From Sulfurospirillum halorespirans DSM 13726 (GTDB lineage Bacteria; Campylobacterota; Campylobacteria; Campylobacterales; Sulfurospirillaceae): 64,000 nucleotides of DNA. The notes under the pieces were generated by a model that did not search any database, was not told where the DNA came from, and was given only the letters and a program-made list of their open reading frames with translations. Location: assembly GCF_001723605.1 (NCBI RefSeq), contig NZ_CP017111.1, positions 2,294,001 to 2,358,000 of the forward strand. Reading direction: 5' to 3'. Numbering within the stretch: position 1 is the first letter of the stretch; each line of letters opens with the position of its first letter. Below, piece after piece: positions 36,570 to 44,599 of this stretch. The translations under genes were made by a program, and so were the position numbers.

Positions 36570-37715
36570 TTATGCGTTATGCAAAATTATTTCGATGACT
36601 TCTTGGGTGTAAACCTCACTTGCGCCTTGTCTCTGCGCTGCTAAAAAGACATTGGCTGCGATAGTAGGAATGGCATCTGCGTTAATGCCCGCCTCTTTTA
36701 AACTCACCGGTGCGCCGATTTTAGTAAACCAGATTTTAAGGGCTACGATGCCTTCTTCGGCACTATTTTTCCCAAAAATATTTTGCGCAAAACGTTTGAA
36801 TTGCGTAGGATTTTGCGTGTGAAACCATGTCATCCATGCAGGAATAACAATCGCCAAACCTGCTCCATGAGCGATGTTGAACAGTGCTGAGAGCGAATGC
36901 TCGATCATATGGTTGGGAAAAAGCGTTGGGTTGGTGCCCGCTGTCGTCACACCATTGAGTGCTTGGGTCGCCGCCCACGTAAACTCTGCTCTGGCATTGT
37001 AATCGTCAGGATTTTGAAGCAAAATCTCGGTGGTTTCCATGACGGTTTGGATAATGCCCTCAACCATGCGCGATTGAAAATGGGGCTGAACGCTCGCCGT
37101 TAAATAGCCCTCAATCACATGTGCGATGATGTCAACCGCGGAATAGGCGAGGTAATTTTTAGGAACACTTTTCGTGAGCTCTGGATTAAGAATCGAGAGT
37201 CTTGGATAGACATGAATGGAGGCAATGTTGTACTTTTGCTGTATCGTATCGTTCGTGACAACAGCAAAGCCGTTCATCTCGCTTCCCGTTGCGGCAAGGG
37301 TCATGATGGCATACACAGGAAGTGCTTTTTCAATGACAGATTTGCCAATAAAAAAGTCCCAAACGTCGCTATGGTATAACGCGCCTGCGGCGATACTTTT
37401 AGCACTGTCTAAAATAGAACCTCCTCCGATAGCAAGTACGGCTTGTACTTTTTCTTCTTTAGCAATGGCGATGCCTTCGTGCACTTTGGAAAGGATGGGG
37501 TTGCTGATGATGCCAGAGAGTTCCACCCACGCAATGCCTTTTTCGCTCAAACTGTCGGTCACTTTCTTATAAAGTCCATCGCTTTTGATGCGCTCACTGC
37601 CGTAACAGAGCAACACTTTGGTAATGGCATCGTTGGCAATAGCTGTGCCAATGAGGTTCTCTTTGTCTTTTCCAAATTCGATTTTTGTGGGGTTGTGGTA
37701 GGTAAAATCAACCAT
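36570..37715 (-). CDS. Iron-containing alcohol dehydrogenase (YqhD/BdhA-like)
   Basis: The 381-residue protein starts MVDFTYHNPTKIEFGKD and has the NAD(P) loop AIGGGSILDSAKSIA and the metal-binding set SAVDIIAHVIEG (Asp and His) and LFPNHMIEHSLSAL with FNIAHGAGLAI (two further His). These are the group III alcohol dehydrogenase features, closest to NADPH-dependent butanol dehydrogenase or YqhD. It reduces aldehydes or oxidises alcohols. It stands alone with its own promoter-like box. Confidence 0.9.
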   Translation of the reverse strand: MVDFTYHNPTKIEFGKDKENLIGTAIANDAITKVLLCYGSERIKSDGLYKKVTDSLSEKGIAWVELSGIISNPILSKVHEGIAIAKEEKVQAVLAIGGGSILDSAKSIAAGALYHSDVWDFFIGKSVIEKALPVYAIMTLAATGSEMNGFAVVTNDTIQQKYNIASIHVYPRLSILNPELTKSVPKNYLAYSAVDIIAHVIEGYLTASVQPHFQSRMVEGIIQTVMETTEILLQNPDDYNARAEFTWAATQALNGVTTAGTNPTLFPNHMIEHSLSALFNIAHGAGLAIVIPAWMTWFHTQNPTQFKRFAQNIFGKNSAEEGIVALKIWFTKIGAPVSLKEAGINADAIPTIAANVFLAAQRQGASEVYTQEVIEIILHNA

Positions 37716-37741
37716 AAGTTCTCCTTGTTTTTGATGATGGT

Positions 37742-37747
37742 ATTATA
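37742..37747 (-). promoter_or_regulatory. -10 box for the alcohol dehydrogenase gene
   Basis: Minus-strand TATAAT in CTTCTATAATACC, 27 bases before the ATG at 37715; a ribosome site AAGGAGAAC follows. Confidence 0.5.
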
Positions 37748-37833
37748 GAAGCAAAGGGCTCAAAAGCGATAGAACATTTACACAGAATGGTTGCCTAATC
37801 CTGCATAAAATCTTTACATGTAAATATCTAAAA

Positions 37834-38427
37834 TCATGTTATTTCTGTACAATCAGGCAGATGTTGAAGCGACTCTTCAAAGCGTGTGTAGGTTTGAAGT
37901 GCGGTAATGACAAGCGATAATGGCTCATTTAAAATTTCTTGGAAGTCGATTTCATGGGCTGTTTTGACTTTAAAAGCCAATTGTTCAAGTGGTGGGGAAA
38001 ATTCTGCATGGATGCCTTCTTTATTGCCTCTCGCATCAACGCGGTACCAGTCAAAATCTTTGAGATAAATCGCATTGAGTCCATGCAGCATGTAAGGTTC
38101 GCTTCCATTATCCACAAGGCTGAGTCGTTGGTAGCAAAAGCCTGCTGGAATGCCATTGGCACGACAGAGTGCAGCTAAAAGATGGCTTTTGGCATAGCAC
38201 CATCCTGTCTCATAGGTTAAGACATCGCTCGCTTTACATGTAATGATCGCATCTTTATGATCTCCAGTATGGCGGATGTGGTCTCGCACAAAGGTAAAGC
38301 AGTTTTTGGCAATCTCAACATCGCTCGCGGCATCTCCTTTGAGCTCCTGAGCTTTTGCCAAAATCAGAGGGTGCTCAAAATCAATGATCGATGAGCTATG
38401 AAGATAATCTTTTTTTTCATAAAGCAT
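37834..38427 (-). CDS. Transglutaminase-like domain protein
   Basis: The 197-residue protein has the Cys-His-Asp triad of the transglutaminase/protease-like fold: GWCYAKSHLLAALCRANGIPAG (Cys), MLHGLNAIYL (His) and WYRVDARGN (Asp). There is no signal peptide, so it is cytoplasmic, probably a cysteine peptidase-like enzyme. It is the third gene of a tag-yjbR-transglutaminase run with very short gaps. The function is not known. Confidence 0.82.
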   Translation of the reverse strand: MLYEKKDYLHSSSIIDFEHPLILAKAQELKGDAASDVEIAKNCFTFVRDHIRHTGDHKDAIITCKASDVLTYETGWCYAKSHLLAALCRANGIPAGFCYQRLSLVDNGSEPYMLHGLNAIYLKDFDWYRVDARGNKEGIHAEFSPPLEQLAFKVKTAHEIDFQEILNEPLSLVITALQTYTRFEESLQHLPDCTEIT

Positions 38428-38436
38428 CCATTTCCT

Positions 38437-38793
38437 TTATGAACTGTAAATCTGGTTTTGTGCTTTTTTAGAGAGTGAGCCAAACACAAGGTCGTACGAG
38501 TCATCGATCCACTCAAAGATCGACGCATCGTCCACTTCACCTTCGCAGATGATCGTATTCCAATGTTTTTTGTTCATGTGATACCCCGCGATGACACTCG
38601 TATACATTTCGCGCAGTTCTCGTGCGTAGAAGGGATCGCATTTGACATTGATGCGAGGAGGTCGGCTCTCTTCATCGATGAGGGCGAAGATTTTATTGCC
38701 GACTTTATACACGGCGGTCGTTTCATCAAACGGGTACTCTTTAATCGAACCCATGTGGCTTAAGCAGTAGTTGCTGAGGATTTCAAAGGTCAT
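38437..38793 (-). CDS. MmcQ/YjbR-family protein
   Basis: Start at ATG 38793, one base after the tag stop (MTFEILSNYCLSHMGSIKE). The ~118-residue protein has FDETTAVYKVGNKIFALI, then NVKCDPFYARELREMY and AGYHMNKKHWNTII, the conserved features of the YjbR fold, which resembles a DNA-binding CyaY-like structure. The role is unknown; being next to a DNA glycosylase suggests a repair link. Confidence 0.85.
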   Translation of the reverse strand: MTFEILSNYCLSHMGSIKEYPFDETTAVYKVGNKIFALIDEESRPPRINVKCDPFYARELREMYTSVIAGYHMNKKHWNTIICEGEVDDASIFEWIDDSYDLVFGSLSKKAQNQIYSS

Positions 38794-38794
38794 T

Positions 38795-39358
38795 TTATTT
38801 GCATCCACAGCTATTTTCGTGGTCGTTGACCATGCCACACGCTTGCATAAATGCGTAAATCGTGGTTGAGCCTACATACTTGAATCCTCGTTTTTTCAAA
38901 TCTTTGGTCAGCGCGTCGGAGATAGGTGAAGTACATGCCGCGGTTTTGTAGTCTGCCACATCGTTGACAATCGTTTTGCCATCCACATAATTCCACAAAT
39001 AGGTGTCAATTGAGCCAAATTCTTGAGTGATGGCTTGAAACAGTTTGGCATTAGTGATGATCGCTTCGATCTTTGGGCGACTTTTGATCACTTCGCCTTC
39101 ATTTAAAATGCGTTCTACATCCATTTCACCAAAATGCGCCACTTTTTCAAGGACAAAACTGGCAAAGGCATTGCGGTAGCCGTCACGTTTTTTAAGAACG
39201 GTGAGCCAACTAAGCCCAGCAGATTGGGTCTCTAAACAAAAAAGCTCAAAAAGGGCGCGCTCATCATGCAGCGGTTTTCCCCACTCTTCATCGTGGTACG
39301 CCACGTAAGTTGGATCGCTCAGTTTGACCCAGCCACAGCGTGAAAGATTTGGAGCCAT
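38795..39358 (-). CDS. tag: DNA-3-methyladenine glycosylase I
   Basis: The 187-residue protein has RCGWVKLSDPTYVAYHDEEW, SAGLSWLTVLKKRDGYR and the C-terminal MVNDHENSC, matching TAG. The Cys near residue 8, the His in YHDEEW, and the C-terminal His and Cys form the zinc site. It excises 3-methyladenine from alkylated DNA. It is the first of three closely spaced minus-strand genes. Confidence 0.93.
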   Translation of the reverse strand: MAPNLSRCGWVKLSDPTYVAYHDEEWGKPLHDERALFELFCLETQSAGLSWLTVLKKRDGYRNAFASFVLEKVAHFGEMDVERILNEGEVIKSRPKIEAIITNAKLFQAITQEFGSIDTYLWNYVDGKTIVNDVADYKTAACTSPISDALTKDLKKRGFKYVGSTTIYAFMQACGMVNDHENSCGCK

Positions 39359-39459
39359 TTGGATTCCTCAGGCAGAAATATCGTTACGTGATTTTAGCGC
39401 AAGAGAGTTAACGAACAGAAACGATGCGTAAAATCTTTACATGTAAAGCAGTAAACCAC

Positions 39460-40017
39460 TCACCGTAATGTTTTGGAAGTATCGTAGACCAATTCGTAGT
39501 AGTGATTGTTATTGAACGAAAACTCTGTGATGACTTCAAGTCCGAGCCTTGAATGCGCTTTAAATGAGCGTTGGTTAACTTTGTTGATGAAGGTCACCAA
39601 AATAGGGTAGCGTTTGCTCATCTCTTCTCGTGCAAAATCAAAAATCGCTTCAAGCGCACCACTGCCACGCACACTTTTATCGATGCAAACAGGACCGTAT
39701 TGGTACGAGTTTTCGGTCGTGATCGTTTGTCCAAGATAGCTTAGATTGGGAAGGTCGTGAATCATCTGGGTAAAAATAGGCCAAATAGAGCAAAATTTCC
39801 ACGAACCGCACATCACATACGCAACGACCGTGCCATTTTTACGCGCGATAAATAAAGCATTCTCTTCGTTGATGAGTTGGGTGAGTTGCTCTTTGGTAAA
39901 TGACGTGGTCACAAAGCCATCTTTTTTATCTTCAGGGGTGATCGTGTCTATTTGGTACTTGCTATGAAGTTCTAACACGTCATCGATGTCATTCAGTGTT
40001 GCAATGCTTAGCTGCAT
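39460..40017 (-). CDS. GNAT-family N-acetyltransferase
   Basis: The 185-residue protein starts MQLSIATLNDIDDVLELHSKY and has a GNAT-like core: ENALFIARKNGTVVAYVMCG, the acetyl-CoA loop region DKSVRGSGALEAIFDFAREEM, and the terminal FNNNHYYELVYD strand. The loop RGSGAL departs from the usual Q/RxxGxG/A but keeps its spacing. Substrate unknown. A TTACATGTAA site is 13 bases beyond its stop. Confidence 0.8.
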   Translation of the reverse strand: MQLSIATLNDIDDVLELHSKYQIDTITPEDKKDGFVTTSFTKEQLTQLINEENALFIARKNGTVVAYVMCGSWKFCSIWPIFTQMIHDLPNLSYLGQTITTENSYQYGPVCIDKSVRGSGALEAIFDFAREEMSKRYPILVTFINKVNQRSFKAHSRLGLEVITEFSFNNNHYYELVYDTSKTLR

Positions 40018-40137
40018 ACGCTTCCTTTTTTAGGCAAATTGTACTGCGTCTCACACTAAAATAGGATAAAAGAGAGAAAAAAACTCCTATTAACTTTTTG
40101 TTTATGAAAGATTAATAGAGCGTTTAAACAACTCCCC

Positions 40138-40231
40138 TATACTTTCATTACCAAGACAATTACCTCCTTTTTGTGTATCACTTAACCATTTTCAAGACAG
40201 CTTCCAGATTGCCCGGTCTGGAAGCTTTTTT
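40138..40231 (+). ncRNA. Candidate small RNA with CCTCC stretch and intrinsic terminator
   Basis: Between the divergent GNAT and peptide-binding genes lies TATACT (40138-40143) and, about 56 bases on, a strong plus-strand terminator (40199-40231). No gene precedes that terminator on this strand. A transcript from about 40150 would be ~80 nt, with ATTACCTCCTTTTTG exposed before the terminator. CCTCC (40163-40167) could pair with ribosome-binding sites, as in some Helicobacter and Campylobacter small RNAs. No long frame is present. The promoter and expression are inferred. Confidence 0.5.
40199..40231 (+). terminator. Intrinsic terminator
   Basis: AGCTTCCAGA and TCTGGAAGCT form a perfect 10-bp stem with loop TTGCCCGG, followed by five to six T. 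The T-run exists only on the plus strand. Confidence 0.85.
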
Positions 40232-40239
40232 CATTTTTA

Positions 40240-40263
40240 ACACGCCTTCAAAGCAAAGCTTTT
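40240..40263 (+). repeat. Partial third copy of the sstT-flanking repeat
   Basis: ACACGCCTTCAAAGCAAAGC matches the first 20 bases of the repeats at 53600 and 55178 at 18 positions. Similarity fades after about 24 bases. Confidence 0.55.
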
Positions 40264-40292
40264 CAACGATGTTGGCAGAATGATTCTGTGTG

Positions 40293-40298
40293 GTATAA
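40293..40298 (+). promoter_or_regulatory. -10 box of a probably leaderless mRNA
   Basis: GGTATAATTTCCCCATG: the TATAAT ends only 8 bases before the A of the start codon, so transcription should begin at or next to the ATG at 40306. No ribosome-binding site is present. Confidence 0.6.
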
Positions 40299-40305
40299 TT
40301 TCCCC

Positions 40306-41799
40306 ATGAAAACACTTTTAATCCTCCTTTTTTTCTTTACATGTAATGCTCTAGCCAGCACGCTGCATCTGTCTATCTCTGCCAATCCGAGCAGGCTTAA
40401 TCCTATTCTTTCAACCGATTCGTCAAGCTCAACTGTGGCAAAATGGATTTTTAACGCCTTGGTGACGTACGACAAAGATGCGAACATTATCCCCGAACTT
40501 GCAGAAAGCTACACCTTTTTAGATGATACGACACTGATTTTCAAGCTGAGACAAGACGTGAAGTGGAGCGATGGCACACCTTTTAGTGCGAAAGATGTGC
40601 TCTTTACCTACGAGACAATCACCTCTCCTAAGATCTTTACACCGTACGCTTCGAGCTTTATGCACATTTTACATGTAAAGATGCTCGATGATTTTACCGT
40701 AGAAGTGAAGTACAAATACCCGTACTTTAAAGCGCTCGATGTGTGGATGATGGAGATATTGCCAGAGCATTTGCTTAAAAATGAAGCCGATTTGATGACA
40801 AGTAAATTCAACCAAAATCCAAGGGGCACAGGGCCTTATACGCTGAGCCAATTTAACATCTCCAAAGACATTGTTTTAGCTGCAAATCCAAGCTATTTTA
40901 TTCATAAACCCACCATAGATACGATGATTTTTCACTACCTTCCTGACCCTTCTTCAGAATTTTTAATGCTTAAATCGCATCAGCTTGATGTTGGAACACT
41001 GAGCCCTTTGCAATTAGAGCGCCAAATTGATGAGGATTTTCGCAAACATTACACCCTGTATGAAGAGATTTCGCACACCTTTTCGTATGTGGGTTTTAAC
41101 CTTAAATCTGAAAAATTTAAAGACCCGAGGGTGCGTGAAGCGCTCTCTTTAGCCATTGATCGCCAAGAGTTGGTTGATATTTTGTATTTTGGTCATGGCA
41201 AAGTCTGCACGGGTCCTTTTTTACCCGGAACGGGAGCTTTTAACGCGGATGTGAAAGCACCAAAACCGGATCTTCCACGAGCCAAAGCGCTTTTAAAAGA
41301 GGCGGGTTATGATGAAAACCATCCTTTTGAGTTTGAACTCACCACCAGTGCGAACCGCACGACTGCGGCACAAGTGTTGCAGTACCAGCTGCAAAAAGCG
41401 GGCATCGTGATGAAACTTCGCGCCGTAGAGTGGCAAGCTTTTTTAAATACCGTTGTTTTCCCCCGTAAATTTGATGCCGTTTTGATTGCATGGAGTTTAG
41501 CCATTAACCCCGATGCGTATACCCTTTGGCACAGTGAATCCATGCGCAAAGGTGGATTTAATTTTATTGGGTACGAAAATGCTGAGGTAGATCGGTTGAT
41601 TAAAGAGGCGGAAAAAATTGTGGATCAAGAGAAATTTGATGCACTTTATCAAGAAATTTTTGCCAAAATTGTTGCGGATAATCCTTATCTTTTTTTAGTC
41701 ATCCCCAATGAAATTACAGCCGTCAATAAAGAGATAACCCCCGTCTCAACCTCGATAATTGGGGTTTCGCACAACCTTATTGATTGGATTAAACCGTAA
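40306..41799 (+). CDS. Peptide/oligopeptide-type periplasmic binding protein (SBP_bac_5)
   Basis: The ATG at 40306 opens a Sec signal (MKTLLILLFFFTCNALAS). The ~497-residue protein has the family 5 features LSISANPSRLNPILSTDSSS, WSDGTPFSAKDVLFTYE and REALSLAIDRQELVDILYFG. Such proteins deliver peptides, nickel or similar ligands to an ABC importer. No permease or ATPase genes lie nearby. The TTACATGTAA palindrome occurs twice, once inside the signal peptide (40337-40346) and once at 40669-40678. The gene is probably read from a leaderless mRNA. Confidence 0.88.
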   Translation: MKTLLILLFFFTCNALASTLHLSISANPSRLNPILSTDSSSSTVAKWIFNALVTYDKDANIIPELAESYTFLDDTTLIFKLRQDVKWSDGTPFSAKDVLFTYETITSPKIFTPYASSFMHILHVKMLDDFTVEVKYKYPYFKALDVWMMEILPEHLLKNEADLMTSKFNQNPRGTGPYTLSQFNISKDIVLAANPSYFIHKPTIDTMIFHYLPDPSSEFLMLKSHQLDVGTLSPLQLERQIDEDFRKHYTLYEEISHTFSYVGFNLKSEKFKDPRVREALSLAIDRQELVDILYFGHGKVCTGPFLPGTGAFNADVKAPKPDLPRAKALLKEAGYDENHPFEFELTTSANRTTAAQVLQYQLQKAGIVMKLRAVEWQAFLNTVVFPRKFDAVLIAWSLAINPDAYTLWHSESMRKGGFNFIGYENAEVDRLIKEAEKIVDQEKFDALYQEIFAKIVADNPYLFLVIPNEITAVNKEITPVSTSIIGVSHNLIDWIKP

Positions 41800-41828
41800 A
41801 CTTAATTTTTCTTTGCCTAAAGTTGTGC

Positions 41829-41834
41829 TATAAT
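41829..41834 (+). promoter_or_regulatory. -10 box of the CadF-like porin gene
   Basis: TATAAT in GTTGTGCTATAATTTG; predicted leader of about 44 nt ending in AAAGGATATGAAATG. Confidence 0.65.
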
Positions 41835-41884
41835 TTGTCTCTTCACACACAGAATGTTAGAAATATTAGTTTAAAGGATATGAA

Positions 41885-42898
41885 ATGAAAAAAACATTGT
41901 TTTCATTGGCGGCATTAACATCTTTGGCATTTGCAGCACCAACTGCATACAACTACGAGGTAACACCAACTATTGGTGGTGTTTATCCAGAAGGTAATCT
42001 TGATCTTAAAGAACAATTAACCTATGGTTTGAGATTTGGTATCAATCTTGATAACACTATCTTTGATCAATTCGAGCTTGGTTATGACAGATCTGACAAT
42101 ATTGATTATAAAGCGGGCAGAAATGACAGTACTGACTTTAACCGTTACTATGGTAACTTGGTTAAAGAGTACAAAATGACTCCTGAGACTGCATTGTACG
42201 CGTTAGTGGGTATCGGTTACGAAGATCTTAGCAATGAGCAACTTCAAAACAGAGACAGTATGTTTGCACAATACGGCGGTGGTGTAAAATACTGGGTAAC
42301 AGATAGTTTCGCTCTTAAAGCAGAAGTTCGCCATGCGATTAAATTCCACGGTGGAGACAATAACTTGTTCTACAGCCTTGGCTTTACCATTCCTTTCGAT
42401 GCAAAATCAGCGCCTGTTGCAGCAGCAGCGGCTAAACCTGAGCCAAAACCAGCTCCGGTTGTAACAGCACCTAAAGACAGCGATAACGATGGTGTCTATG
42501 ATGATAAAGACAAATGTCCTAATACTCCAAAAGGTACTGTTGTTGATGCAGATGGTTGTACTAAAATCATTCGTTTACATGTAACATTTGATTTTGATAA
42601 ATCAACTGTAAAACCAGAGTTTATGCCTGAGATTCAAAAAGTAGCAGACTTTATGAAAGTAAACCCAGGTTACAGTGTTGTTCTTGAAGGTCATACTGAC
42701 TCTAAAGGTAGCGACGCTTATAACCAAAAACTTTCTGATCAACGTGCAAAAGCAGTTGCAAAAGCCCTTGGAAATCTTGGTGTTGCAGCAGCTAAAGTAA
42801 CCACAGAAGCGTATGGTGAGAGCAAACCAGTTGCAACCAATGACACTGAAGCGGGTCGTTCTGAAAACAGAAGAGTTGACGCAATTTTCAAAAAATAG
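41885..42898 (+). CDS. OmpA-family outer-membrane protein, CadF-like
   Basis: The 337-residue product has a signal peptide ending LAFAAP, an eight-strand barrel-type N-terminal domain (TPTIGGVYPEGNLDLKEQ to FYSLGFTIPF), and a Pro/Ala/Lys linker. A thrombospondin-3-like calcium segment (DSDNDGVYDDKDKCP) follows, then a C-terminal OmpA peptidoglycan-binding domain (FDFDKS, LEGHTDSKGSDAYNQKLSDQ, GRSENRRVDAIF). The layout and several blocks match Campylobacter CadF, a fibronectin-binding porin. In a free-living cell it is more likely the structural OmpA. One palindrome (42575-42584) lies where the OmpA domain begins. Confidence 0.9.
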   Translation: MKKTLFSLAALTSLAFAAPTAYNYEVTPTIGGVYPEGNLDLKEQLTYGLRFGINLDNTIFDQFELGYDRSDNIDYKAGRNDSTDFNRYYGNLVKEYKMTPETALYALVGIGYEDLSNEQLQNRDSMFAQYGGGVKYWVTDSFALKAEVRHAIKFHGGDNNLFYSLGFTIPFDAKSAPVAAAAAKPEPKPAPVVTAPKDSDNDGVYDDKDKCPNTPKGTVVDADGCTKIIRLHVTFDFDKSTVKPEFMPEIQKVADFMKVNPGYSVVLEGHTDSKGSDAYNQKLSDQRAKAVAKALGNLGVAAAKVTTEAYGESKPVATNDTEAGRSENRRVDAIFKK

Positions 42899-42916
42899 TT
42901 TTAGAGGATCATAAGC

Positions 42917-43726
42917 GTGCCTATGGATTTTAGCTGGAGTATGGTTGTCAATTTTGTTACCCTTTACGGGGTGAAAGTACTTGCCTCTTTTCTGATTTTC
43001 TTTATCGGTAAAAGAGTAGCAGCCCTTTTAACAGCGATTGTTGTTAAAGGGATGCGCACGTCAAAGATTGACGAGACCATTACCAGCTTTTTTTCCAATG
43101 TCATCTATTTTGGTCTTTTGGTGGTGATTATCCTAGCAGCTCTAAGCAACCTAGGGATAAACACCACCTCTTTCTTAGCCGTTCTTGGCACAGCAGGTCT
43201 AGCCATTGGGCTTGCACTTCAAGGCACACTTTCCAATGTTGGAGCGGGTATTTTACTCGTCTTTTTCAGACCGTTTAAAATCGGTCACTCTGTACAAGTT
43301 GCAGGTGAAAATGGCACCGTTGAAGAGCTCAATCTCTTTAGTGTTGTGCTTAAAACAGCAGATAATAGGCAGATTATTATTCCCAATTCTGCGGTGATTG
43401 GTAAAAACATCATCAACTTCTCCGCCAAACCAACCTCACGTATCGATCTTCTTTTTAATATAGGCTACGAAGATGACCTTCGTCTTGCCAAAGAGACACT
43501 CCAAGCCATCGTTGATGCTGAAGAGAAAATCTTAACAGATCCTGCTCCTTTTGTCGCAGTAAGTGAATTAGCACCCACAAGTGTGAAACTGGTTGTGCGT
43601 CTTTGGGTTAAAAATGAAGATGCTGCGTCTGTTACATTTGCTATTACTGAAAAAGTTAAACTCTCTTTTGATGAAAAGAGGATCACTATTCCTCATCCTC
43701 CTTTAGTTGAAAAACCTCTCGCGTAA
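42917..43726 (+). CDS. mscS: Small-conductance mechanosensitive channel (MscS)
   Basis: The GTG at 42917 follows AGGATCATAAGC and is preferred to the ATG six bases later, which is far from the ribosome site. The 269-residue protein has three N-terminal helices, the pore helix GTAGLAIGLALQGTLSNVGAG with its Gly/Ala pattern, FFRPFKIG, and an MscS cytoplasmic beta domain (VEELNLFSVVLKTADNRQ, IPNSAVIGKNIINF). It opens on membrane tension in osmotic downshock. It follows the porin gene by 18 bases. Confidence 0.92.
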   Translation: MPMDFSWSMVVNFVTLYGVKVLASFLIFFIGKRVAALLTAIVVKGMRTSKIDETITSFFSNVIYFGLLVVIILAALSNLGINTTSFLAVLGTAGLAIGLALQGTLSNVGAGILLVFFRPFKIGHSVQVAGENGTVEELNLFSVVLKTADNRQIIIPNSAVIGKNIINFSAKPTSRIDLLFNIGYEDDLRLAKETLQAIVDAEEKILTDPAPFVAVSELAPTSVKLVVRLWVKNEDAASVTFAITEKVKLSFDEKRITIPHPPLVEKPLA

Positions 43727-44530
43727 CTATTTTCCAAAAACCTGCTGAATGATAGAGCTTCCACTAGAGAGTGGATTGCTACGAAGCGCTTTTTCTTTCT
43801 CTGCAATCATATAAAAAAGACCATCGAGCGTTTTTCGACCGATGTAATCTTCAATACTCTCATCACCACTTGGAACAGCATCGCCCATCCCAAACCCTTT
43901 TGCAATCGATGAGGCTTGTCCTACAAGGGCATTGTTTGAAACGCTTGATGTCGTACTACTGCCACCTGCAAACTCTTTGAGGCTTTGATACGAGCTCATC
44001 ACTTGGTTTTCACTGATACTCTCTTTGATGATCGGCATAATGGCACTGAGCAGTTTTGTGCCTGATTTCGTTTTAAAATAATCTGTAGCCGCGGTATTAC
44101 TTCCTTTGACAATTGCATTTGCATCTTCGACACTCATACCTGAAATCGTATCGCTCAGAATCGAAGCAGTTTTTGGAACAGCCTTGGTTGCTGCAGTGTT
44201 CATTGTTTTGACAAAATCATCCACATAGCTTTTGCCACCGAGTTTTTCAGCCGCAGTGGCTACGGGTTTCATCGAAGAAGGCAGTGGAATTTTAACGGCA
44301 CTGTTGTTTAAAAATCCTCCCTCTTTTCCCAACAATGACACAGCTTGTTGTGCTCCAAGACTCAGGGCTTCTTTGACGCCTGAAGTGGCATTGCTTTGTG
44401 AGGTTGTTGAACTACTTGAGGTCGTTGTTTTGGGTGTGGAGGTTGCACTAACGGCACTATTAACAGCGTCTTGCCAATTCGCAGCGCACAGCATAAGGGG
44501 CGCTAAAAGTATAAGGCTTTTGGGTAACAT
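43727..44530 (-). CDS. DUF4197-family exported protein
   Basis: The 267-residue product has an N-terminal signal (SLILLAPLMLCAANW) and a Ser/Thr-rich spacer (about residues 32-50). The DUF4197 core shows GVKEALSLGAQQAVSLLG, VKIPLPSSMKP, FVKTMNTAATKA and ATDYFKTKSGTKL. A Cys at the signal end (LMLCAAN) could make it a lipoprotein. Function unknown. It converges with mscS, stop to stop with no gap. Confidence 0.83.
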   Translation of the reverse strand: MLPKSLILLAPLMLCAANWQDAVNSAVSATSTPKTTTSSSSTTSQSNATSGVKEALSLGAQQAVSLLGKEGGFLNNSAVKIPLPSSMKPVATAAEKLGGKSYVDDFVKTMNTAATKAVPKTASILSDTISGMSVEDANAIVKGSNTAATDYFKTKSGTKLLSAIMPIIKESISENQVMSSYQSLKEFAGGSSTTSSVSNNALVGQASSIAKGFGMGDAVPSGDESIEDYIGRKTLDGLFYMIAEKEKALRSNPLSSGSSIIQQVFGK

Positions 44531-44557
44531 GTAGCTCCTTTTTAATGGTCTTGAAGT

Positions 44558-44579
44558 TATAATAGTACTTTACATGTAA
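44558..44579 (+). promoter_or_regulatory. -10 box with TTACATGTAA at the predicted transcription start
   Basis: TATAAT (44558-44563) is followed 6 bases later by TTACATGTAA (44570-44579), which would cover +1 to +10 of the HAD mRNA, a typical repressor position. Given the frequency of the motif this may be chance. Confidence 0.45.
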
Positions 44580-44599
44580 AAGAAGTATTAAGGGTGAAG

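Noticed and set aside
42560-42590. OmpA/CadF-like gene as direct evidence of a pathogen
   Set aside because: CadF- and CiaB-like genes occur across Campylobacterota, and the ttr, rhodanese and nifJ genes fit a free-living sulfur-respiring organism.
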